Assembly (NCBI GenBank): GCA_916610825.1
Contig: OU744450.1
Span: forward strand, 22,257,338-22,321,337
Length of the DNA: 64,000 nucleotides
Direction of reading: 5' to 3'
DNA from: Haliclystus octoradiatus
Lineage: Eukaryota > Cnidaria > Staurozoa > Stauromedusae > Haliclystidae
Made by a program: the position numbers and the translations under genes. Below the pieces are notes generated by a model. That model was not told the DNA's origin. It was given only the letters and a program-made list of their open reading frames with translations, and searched no databases. Shown piece by piece: positions 10,830 through 22,399 of this stretch; the stretch's first letter is position 1, and each line of letters starts with the position of its first letter.

Positions 10830-10917
10830 TGTAATGATATGTAACACCTAGGCTCAGCACAGCATGATATGTAATGTTTGAATACGAATAAATCAGTCTT
10901 GAGTTGAACTTCTCACA
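10830..10917 (+). repeat. Candidate 3' LTR
   Basis: It starts with TGTAATGATATG just after a purine tract and contains ATGATATGTAA twice (10834-10844 and 10864-10874). An AATAAA is at 10887-10892, and TCTCACA may be its end. At 88 bp it would be very short for an LTR, so the true 3' end may be farther right. No upstream partner was found. Confidence 0.4.
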
Positions 10918-11430
10918 ATTGTTAGATAAGACTAAAATTGTGTATGCATAGACCATTGAACAATTTCATCTCCTATTTTGTTGCTTGTTTTGTTTTCTCG
11001 GGCACGGAATTTATAAGACTCTTGTATAAAATTGATTCAAAAACATTTGCGAGGAAATTTGCCAGCGTTCACTATGAGGGAATAGTGAACGATTGAGCAG
11101 CCAATCAAAATGCCGATCATCGAATTGTACCCTAGTCGGTTTCGACTAAATACATATAGTCGTCGCAATGTTAGTCGTGATATGTGCCACCATCAAACAT
11201 ATTCATATAAATTTTGTGATATTATAGTAGTATAGTATTAGTAGTATATAGTAGGCAGTCAAATTATAGGAATGTGCCGTCTCTCTTACGCCTAACATAT
11301 TTGCGACACAAAGAACGCCACAAATCACGGTCAGACATAGCTGACAAAGAAACTTGTAATTAAGACAATTCATGATACAAAACATTATGAAAATATACTA
11401 CTTGCCCATATCCCGATCTCCTCCAGTTGC
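10918..11430. other. AT-rich flank of the retrotransposon
   Basis: No gene recognised. It may contain further LTR sequence if the 3' LTR is longer than 88 bp. Confidence 0.35.
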
Positions 11431-11439
11431 CAGTGATAA

Positions 11440-11685
11440 CCGGGGGGTAACTCAAGAAATTTCAGTGAGGATGCCAATTTGAATTCAGAAATTTGACCTC
11501 CAAAAATTTTGTTTTTACAATTTCGTTGTTTTAAATCAACAGTTTTTGCTCATTGAAAAGCAATACCTTGAAAATATTTTGAAAATTCTGATATAGATGC
11601 CTCAAAATTTTCAAAGGCCTCGAAAGGGTACCCTCAATAATTGGCACGTCCTCGTATACCAAACATTTGAAGTTACTCCCCTGGG
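11440..11685. mobile_element. Inverted-repeat DNA element (GGGTAACTT family), copy 2
   Basis: It begins CCGGGGGGTAACT and ends AGTTACTCCCCTGGG, an imperfect inverted repeat. The flanks CAGTGATAA (11431-11439) and CAGTGACAA (11686-11694) give a 9-bp duplication with one mismatch. The inner right part (GTCCTCGTATACC, 11649-11661) also recurs in reverse in the copy at 46935. No coding capacity. Confidence 0.65.
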
Positions 11686-11699
11686 CAGTGACAAAAGTT

Positions 11700-13790
11700 G
11701 ATTCAATTGATAAAAGTATGAAATACTTATATTCATTTATCTAGTCAATGAGATCTCATATGATCAACTTGGAAAGGAGCTTTCGAATAATTGCATGGGT
11801 TCGTATAGTATTCTGATTCTGGAATAGGAATATTGACATTTTTTCCATGTTGATGGTCCTAAAGAATATTCACGATTTGATTTTCGGAATCAAGAAAAAC
11901 AGGTAGATTCTCCTGGAATTATCCTAGAGAAATTGAAACTGACAAAGTCTGCGTGTCTGAATTGGAAAAGTTTATTTTACTGCTGTTGTTAAATAGAAAA
12001 GAAAATGCCAAACCATGTCCGGACAATGATTGGAAAACAGTAATTCTATTAATGATGAGTAAAAAAATTAATCATCACATCCATTGACAATTGTCAACTT
12101 GAACCGTCGCTAAACACCAATCATAGAATTTACCATACTTTTATTTAATGCATAGTCAGTTTTTATCTTTTTATTTTGCAATTTCACCTAGCCTGGCACA
12201 AACATCAACTACAACCAATCATCGATTAGTATCACATTCCATGACTTCATAATTAATAACAAATTGATTTAAACGGTGTATGTACTCTGATACGAACAGG
12301 CTGGGTGCGTAATGAGATATGAAAGAGGCTTCAAAAATCACGAGTCGCCAGGCGAGTAGTATTGGACTGTTCAGTTTCTCAGAAAATGTTTATTTTGATA
12401 TTATAAAGCTCAAAATAACGATCACATGTAAATTCTCCTGAGATGATGTCATCGTAGAGATTAGAACGAGCGCGGATTTTGAATAGCAACACGCTGCATT
12501 TCTGAGAAAAGCTACGACAAGTTATAAGAATGGAGAAAATAGATTGAAAATAAACGCGAAGAGATATATATATTCTACGATTGATGTAGAGACGATTCAA
12601 GTTGGCAGGTATGAAATTGATTTGACTGCTATGCTTATGTTGTTGCGTTTTGAACAACGCTGATAAAACATTGTTATATAGTAGCTAATATAAAGCGATT
12701 TCTTGTTTTGAGATGGATTTCTGTAGCTGATGAAAAGAAGTTTCTGATTTGAGAAAAATTCTCATAGCTGATGAAATAACGCAAGTTCTGATTTTGAGAA
12801 GGATTTCTACAGCTTTCAAGTTTTGAAATGTCTGAAACACGATCACAAGATAATTTTCATTGCAAATTCATTGCAAATTCATAATATGAGATGTAACTTA
12901 TATATATATATATGTATTCCTCTAAATAACGAGCAAGAGATATTTTACATCATGGCTGTTATTTGAAAGTCTTAACGTAATCGCAATACAGTACTTCATA
13001 TAGTATACCTTGAATGACGCAACATTATCGTTCGCATTGCACTACTGTTTACGAATTTAAGTCTATTTTCAATTACTGACACACAACGTTTAAATGTTGA
13101 CGCTCTATATAGCTATACAGTCTTTGTTTTGAAATCATTATTAAAAGTATATTTTCCTTATTCTATTCCATGCCGTATTACATAGTATTAATTACAAATG
13201 CTCATTTCATTAACAAAAAATATATATTTGGCGTAATCGATTTTGCCCATAAATTTTCTCAAATTCAATGATTTTGTAGAATAATATTTCTCAACTTTAT
13301 CATAATTATGTAACTCCCAATTCCTTATTTTAGCTGTCGCCATTTACATGTAACCAGCAAGTAGCAAGTTCAATATTTGATGCATATGTGCATGAAATAT
13401 ATGCAAACGAAAGATCAGAATGTTATGAACTATGGTTGTTTTCTCTTAAACGTTATTCTTCGGATTTGACACTATAATTATGAAGCATGCAACACATTTA
13501 TATAACTTGAATAATATAAAATGAATAATATACGACTACGATAGAACATCAATTGTTGATCAATGATTATGATGAAGGAAGCGTTTTCTCCAATTTCAAT
13601 ATTCATAATAAGATTAATCCTACAGCGCAACAGTATACTGTGCTGCACATCTTTCGGATCCAAATATAGCGATATCAGATTGACATCAATTAGATAATTT
13701 TTACATTCATCTTAAAACTATCAATATTGATACATGATGATGGACATTAAATATGTCTTCAAGATGTATTACTGCTTTTAATGTAGTTAT
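11700..13790. other. AT-rich intergenic sequence
   Basis: No supported gene. A TA-dinucleotide run lies near 12899-12912. The short frames across 12379-12657 and 13478-13663 have no family features. Confidence 0.4.
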
Positions 13791-13796
13791 TATAAA

Positions 13797-14092
13797 GCCT
13801 GGTTTCCATATAGCAAATTTGCCTGCGTCGTTGCCTGCGACATTTGCCTAGGTCACAGCCGTAGACATTTAATGATCTTTTTTCTATTGTTTCGACCGGA
13901 TATCATTAGTTTTGCCTGCGTCATTTCAAAGTTGAACTCACTCCAATTTTGAAATCAGTCAGGCAAGACAAGCGATATCCGGTCGAAACAATAGAAAAAG
14001 ATCATTAAATGTCTACGGCTGTGACCCAGGCAAATGTCGCAGACAACGACGCAGGCAACGACGCAGGCAAATTTGCTATATGGAAATCAGGC
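13797..14092. mobile_element. Inverted-repeat element (MITE) with about 110-bp arms
   Basis: GCCTGGTTTCCATATAGCAA at 13797-13816 is mirrored at the right end (TTGCTATATGG... to 14092). The arms extend inward about 110 bp, with blocks GACATTTAATGATC and ATTGTTTCGACCGGATATC present in both. The right arm has an extra copy of the word GACGCAGGCAAC. The flanks TAAA (left) and TTAA (right) hint at a TTAA duplication with one change, as in piggyBac or Kolobok elements, but this is not certain. It lies about 270 bp past the stop codon of the receptor gene. Confidence 0.8.
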
Positions 14093-14360
14093 TTAAATAA
14101 CTGAAAATCAAATATCATTTCGAAATGCATGCCAATATTCTCTGAAGCAATAGTTTCAAACACTGCGAATTCTATCGATTATTCATTCTGCCTGATCATC
14201 AGAACTACTCAGATAGTTAAAGTTACTTATACATTGAATTAGTGCTTGTTTCATTCAATCAATGAGTATAATACCAATTACTTCTCCAATCGTCAATAGA
14301 TCCAATCAATTACAAAAATGTTTTATCTATCACAGCCTTCAATAAATATTCCATCAAATC

Positions 14361-17300
14361 TCAAAAAGTAAGCTTGAATCTTGGTGCTCTCAAAAATATT
14401 ACGAGTATGACGACAGTTGACATGACAACAAAGAAAATCAAGAAAAACCGATCCAAAACACGGGCAGCATACATCCATTCTTGTTTTTGCTGTTGTGCAA
14501 TTTTTTTATTTTCTAAATCTAACATCTTCGCTCTTGCTCTTTGAGTTTTCTCATCAAATATTGGCATTGGCGCATGCGCAAGTGTATCTACAATTGCTGT
14601 ATGAAATGCGTTATTTTTTTTCATACTAACATTGATTGTATTTCGTGTTTTATGTCGCAGTAGACGAAACTTTCCATCACACATTCCGTTATTGTTATTT
14701 TCATTATGATCGATTATAGCCTCATTTATAGATGGTACATCATGCCACGATGCTCGTACTGAGCTGTCTTCGTTATCATGGTCATTATCTGAAGAATCTA
14801 ACACCAACACACCACCATCTCGATGATAATTACCACAAAATAAAATCGGTCCTAACCAATCCAGTAACACTTTTTTCATAACTTTTGGCATTTGTCGATG
14901 ATTTCTATGATAAAAATTCAATATAATTGTTGTAACCACCAGAGAGAGGCCAGTCTCACATATTGTAGCTAAATAATATTGTGCTAGATATGGAAAATCA
15001 TATGGTGGCATAAGTTGACTTGTTAATTGCTGAAATACAGTAACCGATAATAAAACTGTTATACTCAAACCAATCCGTTCACCAGATTCTGGTGGTAATA
15101 TAAATCCAAGTACAATTAATGATGATAATAAAGCACATGGAATAACTAAATTGAGTGTATAACTCAATGCCTCTCGTCGTAATTTTATAGTTACAGTGAC
15201 ATCAACGTATGGAATAGCACAACATTGATAAAACTTTTCATTTCTGTTGGCTCTGATACTTAATAACTTCCATTCACCATTTGGTACGTAATAGGTATTG
15301 CTTGTTGCTTCTTCTGTTTTTGCTTCCATGTCTATTTTTGATGCATCAAATGCCCACGAACCAAATTTTAAAAAGCAAACTTGATCATCAAATGGAAAGA
15401 AACTAACATCCAATCTACATATACATTTATACAACACTGGATTTAACCATGTGTTATTGCCATCATATGTTAATCTCACTTTTGCTTTGAATGTTTCTAA
15501 GCCACCAGCCAAGCGACCATCGTCATCTACACTGTAAAAGTAGAAAAGGTTTAAAAAGCATTTAATTTGGAGGACACAATAACAATGGACAGGTTACTAC
15601 TTCCACATAGGCACATATATGCGATTCTTCTAGGGAACGATTCAGGCATCATGCTGTCACGTTTGCTGTATCAATTCAAGCTCGACTTCCTGCGGGGACT
15701 TCTTGCTTCAAAAATTGAGGTTTTCTGCTGTGAATCCCGCAAACTTCATGCTGTGAGATGTCCAGGCCCTGGTGTGAGGTGCCCACTTGTCATTTACATT
15801 TCAAAAAGCCAGGAAATAATACCTTTCTTAATTTCGGGTATCATTTCCAGCAATATTCTAAAAATGGCACACACTCGTACAAACTACATATGATAACATC
15901 AGACTGAGACAAGCCAGTTGAATTCCTTTCTTAACAATTGACCATTGGCCCAAACAAATAAACCATAAAGTAAAATCAAATCAAAAGTTGATAACAAATA
16001 TTCTCTTCTTAAATAACGATTAATATTTGAAAGCTAATTAATTAATGTCAATGACATTTTGCCAATCATGATATATCAAAAATTAATCCAAGGATACTCC
16101 AACCAATAAGAATATTCTATTTCAAATAGTACCGTACGCATTCTTCGATGGAAAACTATATACTGCATGTACCGCGATTTTTGAACAGGAACACTGGCAA
16201 AAATTACATATTTATAAATTATTAACTTAAAACAGTTTGCTTTTACAATATTCTGCTACTGCGAGTTGTTTTTACTTTGTTTAACTTTATTCTTATTAAA
16301 TTCTGTCTACAATCAATGTTTTGGCTGTGTTGAAACTTAAGGTTTTGATCCCAAAATTTCGTTCATCTGCAAACAATATTTATTTATTTAGTTGTTTTCG
16401 AAACAGTTTGCTGCTAGCACTCTAATCTGTATTCTTTCCAACTGGTATATATAAAAATGTATGACATTCTGTATATAACTGATTACTCACTTGTTATAAA
16501 GTACTATGTCCGGTACCCAGACCTTTTTAGGTGAGATATGAATTTCTGTCAGCCCTTGATAATCATCTGGATTCCATTTGAGCAGCTCATTCCTCCAATA
16601 CTAAACACAATCAAGTTAATAAATAAATAAGATTAGTATATAGCCATGAATTAATTAATGCACTTATAGTAATTATCCTGTTTATTAAATTTTCACAAAT
16701 ATATCAACAGATGGAATTTCATAGAAAATAAAACAAAATTGAAATTCATGATGGAATAAAATATACTATTGTGTGATTGATCAAATATTTGAAATAGGAC
16801 TGCGGCAATAATTCATGCTCCATTTTGCCATATGGGAGAACTTTATATACAAAGTTCCTCATCCAAGAAAAAACACACGTGGCAATATGATAAGCAATAT
16901 GGCGCCCAAAGTGGGATTGAATTTCAATTGAATTTGGTTGCAATTCTCCGCTGGTTTTTGCTCAGAAATGGTGAGATCTTGTGAAACTACTTTTTTTGGA
17001 TCATAATATTATTTCTTGAAATACGTGAATCGAATTATTTCTTGAAAAATACGTGAATCGAATTATTTCTTGAAAAATACGTGAATCATGTTTTTATTGG
17101 TAATTTAATAGTGCTTTATATAATTTACGTATTTGATTTTTTCGAAATTGTTGGACAAATTTTAACCGATCAATGCTACTGGCTCGCTTCTGATGTTTTC
17201 CGTTATTTTACTACCAAAGATAGTACAGTGATACAGATGGAACTGCTTCTCCCGCGCAAAGCTTACTGAAAAAGTAATAAATTAAACTTAGCCAACTTTC

Positions 17301-18670
17301 CCCTTCTGCGTCTGCTATTGGTCATCAATGTCAGGTCATATCGAGAGATCAAAGACGTATGCTCCACAGCCGCTGCATGACATCCTTCACTGGCAACCGA
17401 AGGAGATGTTTCGACAGGGCTATGGTCAAGTAGTATCTTTTCATAATGCTTTGTACCGTTATTTGTCTTATTTACAAATTTCTTTGTCAGCTATGTCTTA
17501 CTGTGATTTGTGGCGTTCTCTGTGTAGCAAGTATGCTTGACAGCACATAAAGAGGGACAGCACATTCTTATAATGTGACTCTGTCTATACTACTAATACT
17601 AATGATTAATTACAGCAATCAATGATTTAGTAAAGATTACTTAAAGCCCTGGTAATGTCACCTATAATTTCGATTAAAATGTTTGACCATTATTTTTATT
17701 ATGCTATCGATACGTACCTGGTTAATCCATAGGTAGACTTGAATGAATTGCTCCCTTTCACTCTACAAGTTCAAATCATAATAGACATTTCAAGAATTGA
17801 ATTTTTAGGAATCGATTTTTGTAAATTAATATAAAAAAGGTTTGAACAGAAGTTTAAATTTGCTTGAAAATGGCAGAAATTTCCGAAACGTCGTCAAATG
17901 AAATAAAACTTGTTGAATAACCTACCACTTTGATAATACGTATGATTTGCGTATCGAATACAACTGTGACGCTTCTTCCTTTATTTTCTCCATAGGGATG
18001 TACGTCACTGTGATATCCTTTGAATAATTTATCATGGAGAACAGCTTCGTTATCGTTCAATTGCTTATCTATAAGGAATACCAAGCGATATTGTATAGAA
18101 AAGTCGTTCCCCCAGTCGAATAAATAAGAAAAGTTTGACCGCAAACTAATAATTTTATCAAACTGTGATTTCACATCTGGATCTTCACAATACGTCATTT
18201 CTTCCTTCCTTGGCCTTACCAATCCATAGGATTATATCCTATCAGTTTTGACGAAATAAAAATGTCATTAGCCCAGGGCTATAGGTATGTGTGGAACTTG
18301 ACTAGATAATGTATTTGATCTGTCATCTTCATCTTCAATATACGAAATGAAATGAAAAAAAATGGAACCATATAATCCTGGGACCTATTTACAGTAGACC
18401 ATGTCATTACCTACAAGCTATATACATTTATCTTCACTGCTGAGTTATCTATATATACCTATCAATGCGAAAGTCTGCAACTCTGGGCGAGTTCATAATA
18501 AAAAATTGAAGCCTTTCAGAACCGAGACTAGAAAAAGGTTCTAAAGATATATACAACTTAAATATCTTACTTGCATAAATAGAGGAAAATTGAACACACA
18601 CACGCAGATTTTGGCATATATTGATAGATTTTGAGAAAGCATTATGTAAGATTTTTTAATTGTATTTCAT

Positions 18671-18707
<37 letters not shown>

Positions 18708-18708
18708 G

Positions 18709-18741
<33 letters not shown>

Positions 18742-18831
18742 ATAATGTTATCGGGTACGCTACTTACTTGAAACAATTCCTCTTGAATTTCCAATAATCA
18801 TTGTTAAAACAAAAATGAACTGAGCTGTCAT
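14361..18831 (-). CDS. Nicotinic acetylcholine receptor alpha-type subunit (five exons)
   Basis: Exons on the minus strand: 18831-18768 (signal peptide, donor GTAAGT), 18200-17926, 17762-17718, 16600-16491, 15531-14361; all join in phase to about 554 aa. The 45-bp and 110-bp exons have exactly the lengths of the classical nAChR exons 3 and 4. Visible features: loop D Trp (VYLWINQ), loop A WVPD..LYN, Cys-loop C203-C217 spanning FFPFDD, loop B FGSW, loop C FYQCC..PY with the vicinal Cys pair that defines alpha subunits, M1 to M3, a long M3-M4 loop and M4 near the C-terminus. The M2 segment starts with GE, the cation-selective signature. It would form an acetylcholine-gated cation channel at the plasma membrane; keeping both loop C and the loop D Trp allows a homopentamer. 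Oddities: Gln at M2 positions 15', 16' and 20', Gly at 2', a Glu in M3, and about 50 residues before the usual N-terminal helix. The exon 2 acceptor lacks a pyrimidine tract and is the least certain junction. Confidence 0.92.
17008..17090. repeat. Three-unit minisatellite
   Basis: A unit of 26-28 bp (ATTATTTCTTGAAAAATACG then TGAATCGA) is repeated three times in an intron of the receptor gene; the first unit lacks two A residues. Confidence 0.85.
18673..18742. repeat. (ATC)n microsatellite
   Basis: About 70 bp of ATC repeats with one interrupting G, in intron 1 of the receptor gene just downstream of the signal-peptide exon. Confidence 0.95.
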
Positions 18832-18849
18832 GATCTGAAAAAAATAGAA

Positions 18850-19535
18850 ATAAATATTTTGAGTTTTTTAAGGATCGCTAAACTAATCAACATGTGAAAG
18901 GATATCTTTATTCTGCGGTTAACCTTTAAATAAGAACACAAATTCACTAGATACGATTCTATATAAAGATCCTTCCACAAGTGCATATCTCCTTACATGC
19001 TTTCAGATATAGTTCTCAAAATGTCAAATTCTGGCTTGAAACTACACCAATCTCATTTCTTTTTTGCTGCAGAGGTCATCCATATAGTCATTATCATAGG
19101 CAATGTATGGAGCATTAAAAACTTGTTTCTTCTTCGTATGAAATATCAATGTCTATTTATAAATAATTCTTACTTTTATTCTATAAAATTTGTTATCAAG
19201 CTAAGAGTTTCACTACTTCTTGACGATATAGTGGGTATAGTATTATTTCTAATTGTCTATAATTTTAATTATATTACTGAAATTAAAGTATTTGCAATTT
19301 TGTAAAATTTTTCATGAAATCTCAAAAAAGGAAGGTTAAATTTAAAAAAAATTAAAACTATATAAAATAAAAATAGATAGATATGAATAATAAAGTGTAA
19401 ATAATAAAGTTTCATGCATTACACAGGATGATGCATGTGCGCTAGTGAATATATTTTCTTTATTTGAGAACTGTTTTGTTCAAATAGAGCTCGAAAGCAT
19501 TTTCAAAGTTAAAAGTAATGATTAAAATTAACGGT
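18850..19535. other. Region 5' of the receptor gene
   Basis: AT-rich; it should contain the receptor promoter and 5' UTR, but I see no decisive element. The frame across 18997-19305 on the plus strand has no recognisable features. Confidence 0.35.
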
Positions 19536-19539
19536 TGAA

Positions 19540-20660
19540 GGCTTTTTTAAAAAGTAATGTTTTTATAACTTGTTTCAAATTGCCCAATGACATGGTAGAT
19601 TTGATGACGTTAAGTATATACATATTCCATAGAACAGGCAGGTGCGGAATGTCTGAACGCTCGAATTCCATATCTATCTAATTGGAAATTTGGTATGCAC
19701 AGCTCACTGTTTTTGGAACTCTGTGTTCTTTGCGGTTTGTAAAATGAAATGATGGAAGATAAATAGTTTTGTGCGAGGTTGTTCAATGTCTTGTAGGTAA
19801 TTGGACGTAGTTTTAAAAGTGATTCTTTATTCCACTGGTAGCAAGTGTAGGCGTTGCATGGTCAAACTTTCGTATTATAGGCTAACAATCTTTGCTGCTG
19901 TATTCTGGAATTGTTGTAATTTATTATTTGTTTATTTGGAATTTTGTATAGTGAAGCATTTCAGCAATCTAATCTTGATGTAAGAGCAGGTTTGATAGAT
20001 TCTGCAGCTGGTATTGTGATGTATCTACTGATTTTGGATAGATTTCGATTTGTTTAGTGTTGGTAATTTCTTATCTAATCGTTAGATTTGATAATTTCGA
20101 TTTCAGGCGCTGTTTTTCGCTGATAACTGCCAATTCTGTTTTCTGTGTATTAAGTTTAATGTCATTAAATGCCATCCGTACATCGGTACCGTGCACACAT
20201 TACTCAATGCAAGATTTCGCAATGTCAATCTCAATTGTTGATGATTTCTTGAGACTGGTGCAGGACTGTATATCGCCTGTATATAAATGATAGCAAATGC
20301 GATGACTTTTGATGATGTCCACTATGAGAGGAACAAAAGGGGTCGTACAATGCTTTCTTGTGGAACACCAGAATCGAATGATCGTTTTGCTGACATATCC
20401 TTGTCCATGTGGACAGTGAATGATCTTCCATCAATGTAGGATTTTAACCAGCTTAAACTTTCCCGGGTATGCCAAATCTATGTTCCAAGTGTGACATGAG
20501 TACATAGTGTGATTAATGGTATCAAAGGCAGAGGATAAATCAAGTATAGTATACGAATGACTGTATTTTTAATGTTTACATAGTGGATTATATCATTGTG
20601 GAACCTTACCGATGCTGTACCGGTTGACCAGTTTCCAGCCATCCTTCTATTTCTAGAGAA
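19540..20660 (-). pseudogene. Decayed CR1/L2-type LINE reverse transcriptase
   Basis: On the minus strand, broken frames carry non-LTR reverse transcriptase signatures in order. SWLKSYIDGRSF-like sequence is near 20420-20455. The motif SGVPQ.SI..PLLF follows near 20330-20375. A remnant of the catalytic 'YADD' box (IYRRYTVLHQS) is near 20245-20290. Then comes an LNTQKTELAV-like segment near 20130, and a C-terminal part resembling the LINE region with 'WN' and 'FK..L' near 19540-19690. Stops and frameshifts abound, so it is an old dead copy, perhaps broken into pieces. Confidence 0.65.
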
Positions 20661-20671
20661 ATTTTTCCTTT

Positions 20672-20926
20672 TGCTTTAAGAGCAATGATGATAACTGCAG
20701 ATCAATTTCAACATATTTTATGTCAATTGTCAAGGACAGCGATACGTCGCAATTACTTATAATGCAACTCTCTCTGGACCATTCAACCCACCATCATTAG
20801 ATGGCACCCAATTGATGGTTTAGATAAAGTCAATGCTGCGTTAACCTTTGTGGGATTAATCCCAAATCAATCAGAAATGACCAGATCTGAGTCATGCTTC
20901 TCTGCCATCTAAGTTAATCCTCTGCC
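20672..20926 (-). repeat. tRNA-derived SINE, family 1, internally deleted copy
   Basis: It matches the minus orientation of the 3134-3521 element from the GAGCAATGAT block through the CTGCAGATCAATTTCAAC block to the tRNA-like head (reverse of TTAGCTCAGATGGCAGAG near 20908-20926). The distal 3' end and a piece around 20690 are missing. Substitutions are numerous, so this is an old copy. Confidence 0.7.
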
Positions 20927-20929
20927 GAT

Positions 20930-22150
20930 CGTAAAGTGAGTGATATATTAATAACTAAAATTTATATATAATAAGACATCTGGAACATAGCTTAACTTAA
21001 ACCCTCTGATAGAGACGATGGAAAATATGTATATACATCAACGCAAATCGCAACGATTACAATATGTAAATATATAGAAAGAAACGCTTGGAATGATATA
21101 CATCAATTGTTTGATAGATTTATATTGTGTATACATTGATTGAGGTATCTTACCATTTTTAAGATATCCATTTTAAAACAAGTATTCCACACTCTCCTTA
21201 ATAATAAAAAATCGTATATAGTTTTAGTGTAATACGCAACAACAATATAAACATATGAGACTGATATATTTCCTTTCCATCTGCAATCATATAGCTTGAC
21301 CCTCTCATTGTTTTGGCGCACAAATCAGTTTGCTTTCTTACGTTTTATTTTCGCACAAAAACAATTTTTAATGTTAACAAGATTTATGATGTATTACGTG
21401 GAAAACATAGATGATGGGAACAGTCGCATCTGCATTAAACCTTATCTTTCATAATATTATTTATTTGACTTTCTCTTATTCATGTCAGCTGTTTCTCATG
21501 ATTTCATATATAGAATGATTTCATAAATAAATAGATCCAATTTTTAACATCAACATAACATTAACTACACATTTTTTCTGTTACTCAGTTTACATTTCAG
21601 GTCATTGACTCTATTTATTTATCTACTGTTCTGTCATTTACTGACATTGAGCACTATAACAATCAAGTAATCATAGAATGATTTCATATATATTATAAAT
21701 TATGTTTGAGTAATGATATGTATGTGGCATTCCGAGATTGGATTGCCATACGCACAGGCTATGTACTTGTGTATGTATATATATACGTGTGACTTTTCTT
21801 TGCTAGAAGCTAGCCAGTTTGCTTGGACTGCGATTACATACGAACGACTGAACAGTATAGTCACGTATATATATACATCAAATTGCAATTGCAATGAGCA
21901 AATTTACAATCAAAGTAAACAGATAACAGAAACATATTTTGTGAACTGACCATGTACTTTTATAAACAAGCGGACAGATGCAATACTTAGCTTAAAAATC
22001 TACAAGAATTTACATTATTAATTTTGAAATTTTGACATTGAACTATAAGAACTGCCTCCAACTAGCGCAACTCGCAACAACTCACGAATATTTCACGCAG
22101 CTCACAACTGTATATTAATGTTCTAAGATGCCCTTGACAACAAAATTGAT
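20930..22150. other. AT-rich intergenic sequence with a small inverted repeat
   Basis: No gene supported. GTATATATATACGTGTGAC at about 21773-21791 is mirrored by GTCACGTATATATATAC at about 21860-21876, a roughly 100-bp foldback that explains the overlapping frames on both strands here. Confidence 0.5.
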
Positions 22151-22154
22151 TTGG

Positions 22155-22388
22155 CAATCTGATAAGAAATGACGGAGATGTCATTACTGTTTTAATACGT
22201 TTACTCTGATATGGGGTTATTTTTGTGATGAAAAACGGCAATTTTGATCCATTTCGTCAGCCATTATAGCTTCCCACGGTCATTGTCGGTACACTTTTCC
22301 TTAATGTCTGTCAATGAGATCAGCATTCTATGTAAATCTAATGTATATGATTAAAACATTGACAATTCCGTCATTTCTTATCAGATCG
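22155..22388. mobile_element. Inverted-repeat element (MITE)
   Basis: CAATCTGATAAGAAATGACG at the left end is mirrored by CGTCATTTCTTATCAGATCG at the right end. The arms continue about 45 bp, reaching GTTTTAAT on one side and ATTAAAAC on the other. No coding capacity in 234 bp. Confidence 0.75.
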
Positions 22389-22399
22389 GCTGGAAACAT

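Larger units (their letters stand above)
6440..10917 (+). mobile_element. Ty3/gypsy LTR retrotransposon, one frame break, 5' LTR not found
   Basis: The order gag, protease, reverse transcriptase, RNase H, integrase is typical of Ty3/gypsy elements; there is no envelope gene. A purine-rich tract AGAGGGAGG at 10821-10829 precedes TGTAATGATATGTAAC, the probable start of the 3' LTR, which may end at TCTCACA (10911-10917). A matching LTR upstream of gag is not visible. Only the short word TCTCACA recurs at 6436-6442, followed by TGGCGCAGTGG, a possible tRNA primer-binding site. The coding part is well preserved except for the frame break near 7525-7535. Boundaries are approximate. Confidence 0.85.

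Noticed and set aside
15567..15893. 108-codon plus-strand frame
   Set aside because: It lies in the intron of the receptor gene on the opposite strand and shows no family features.
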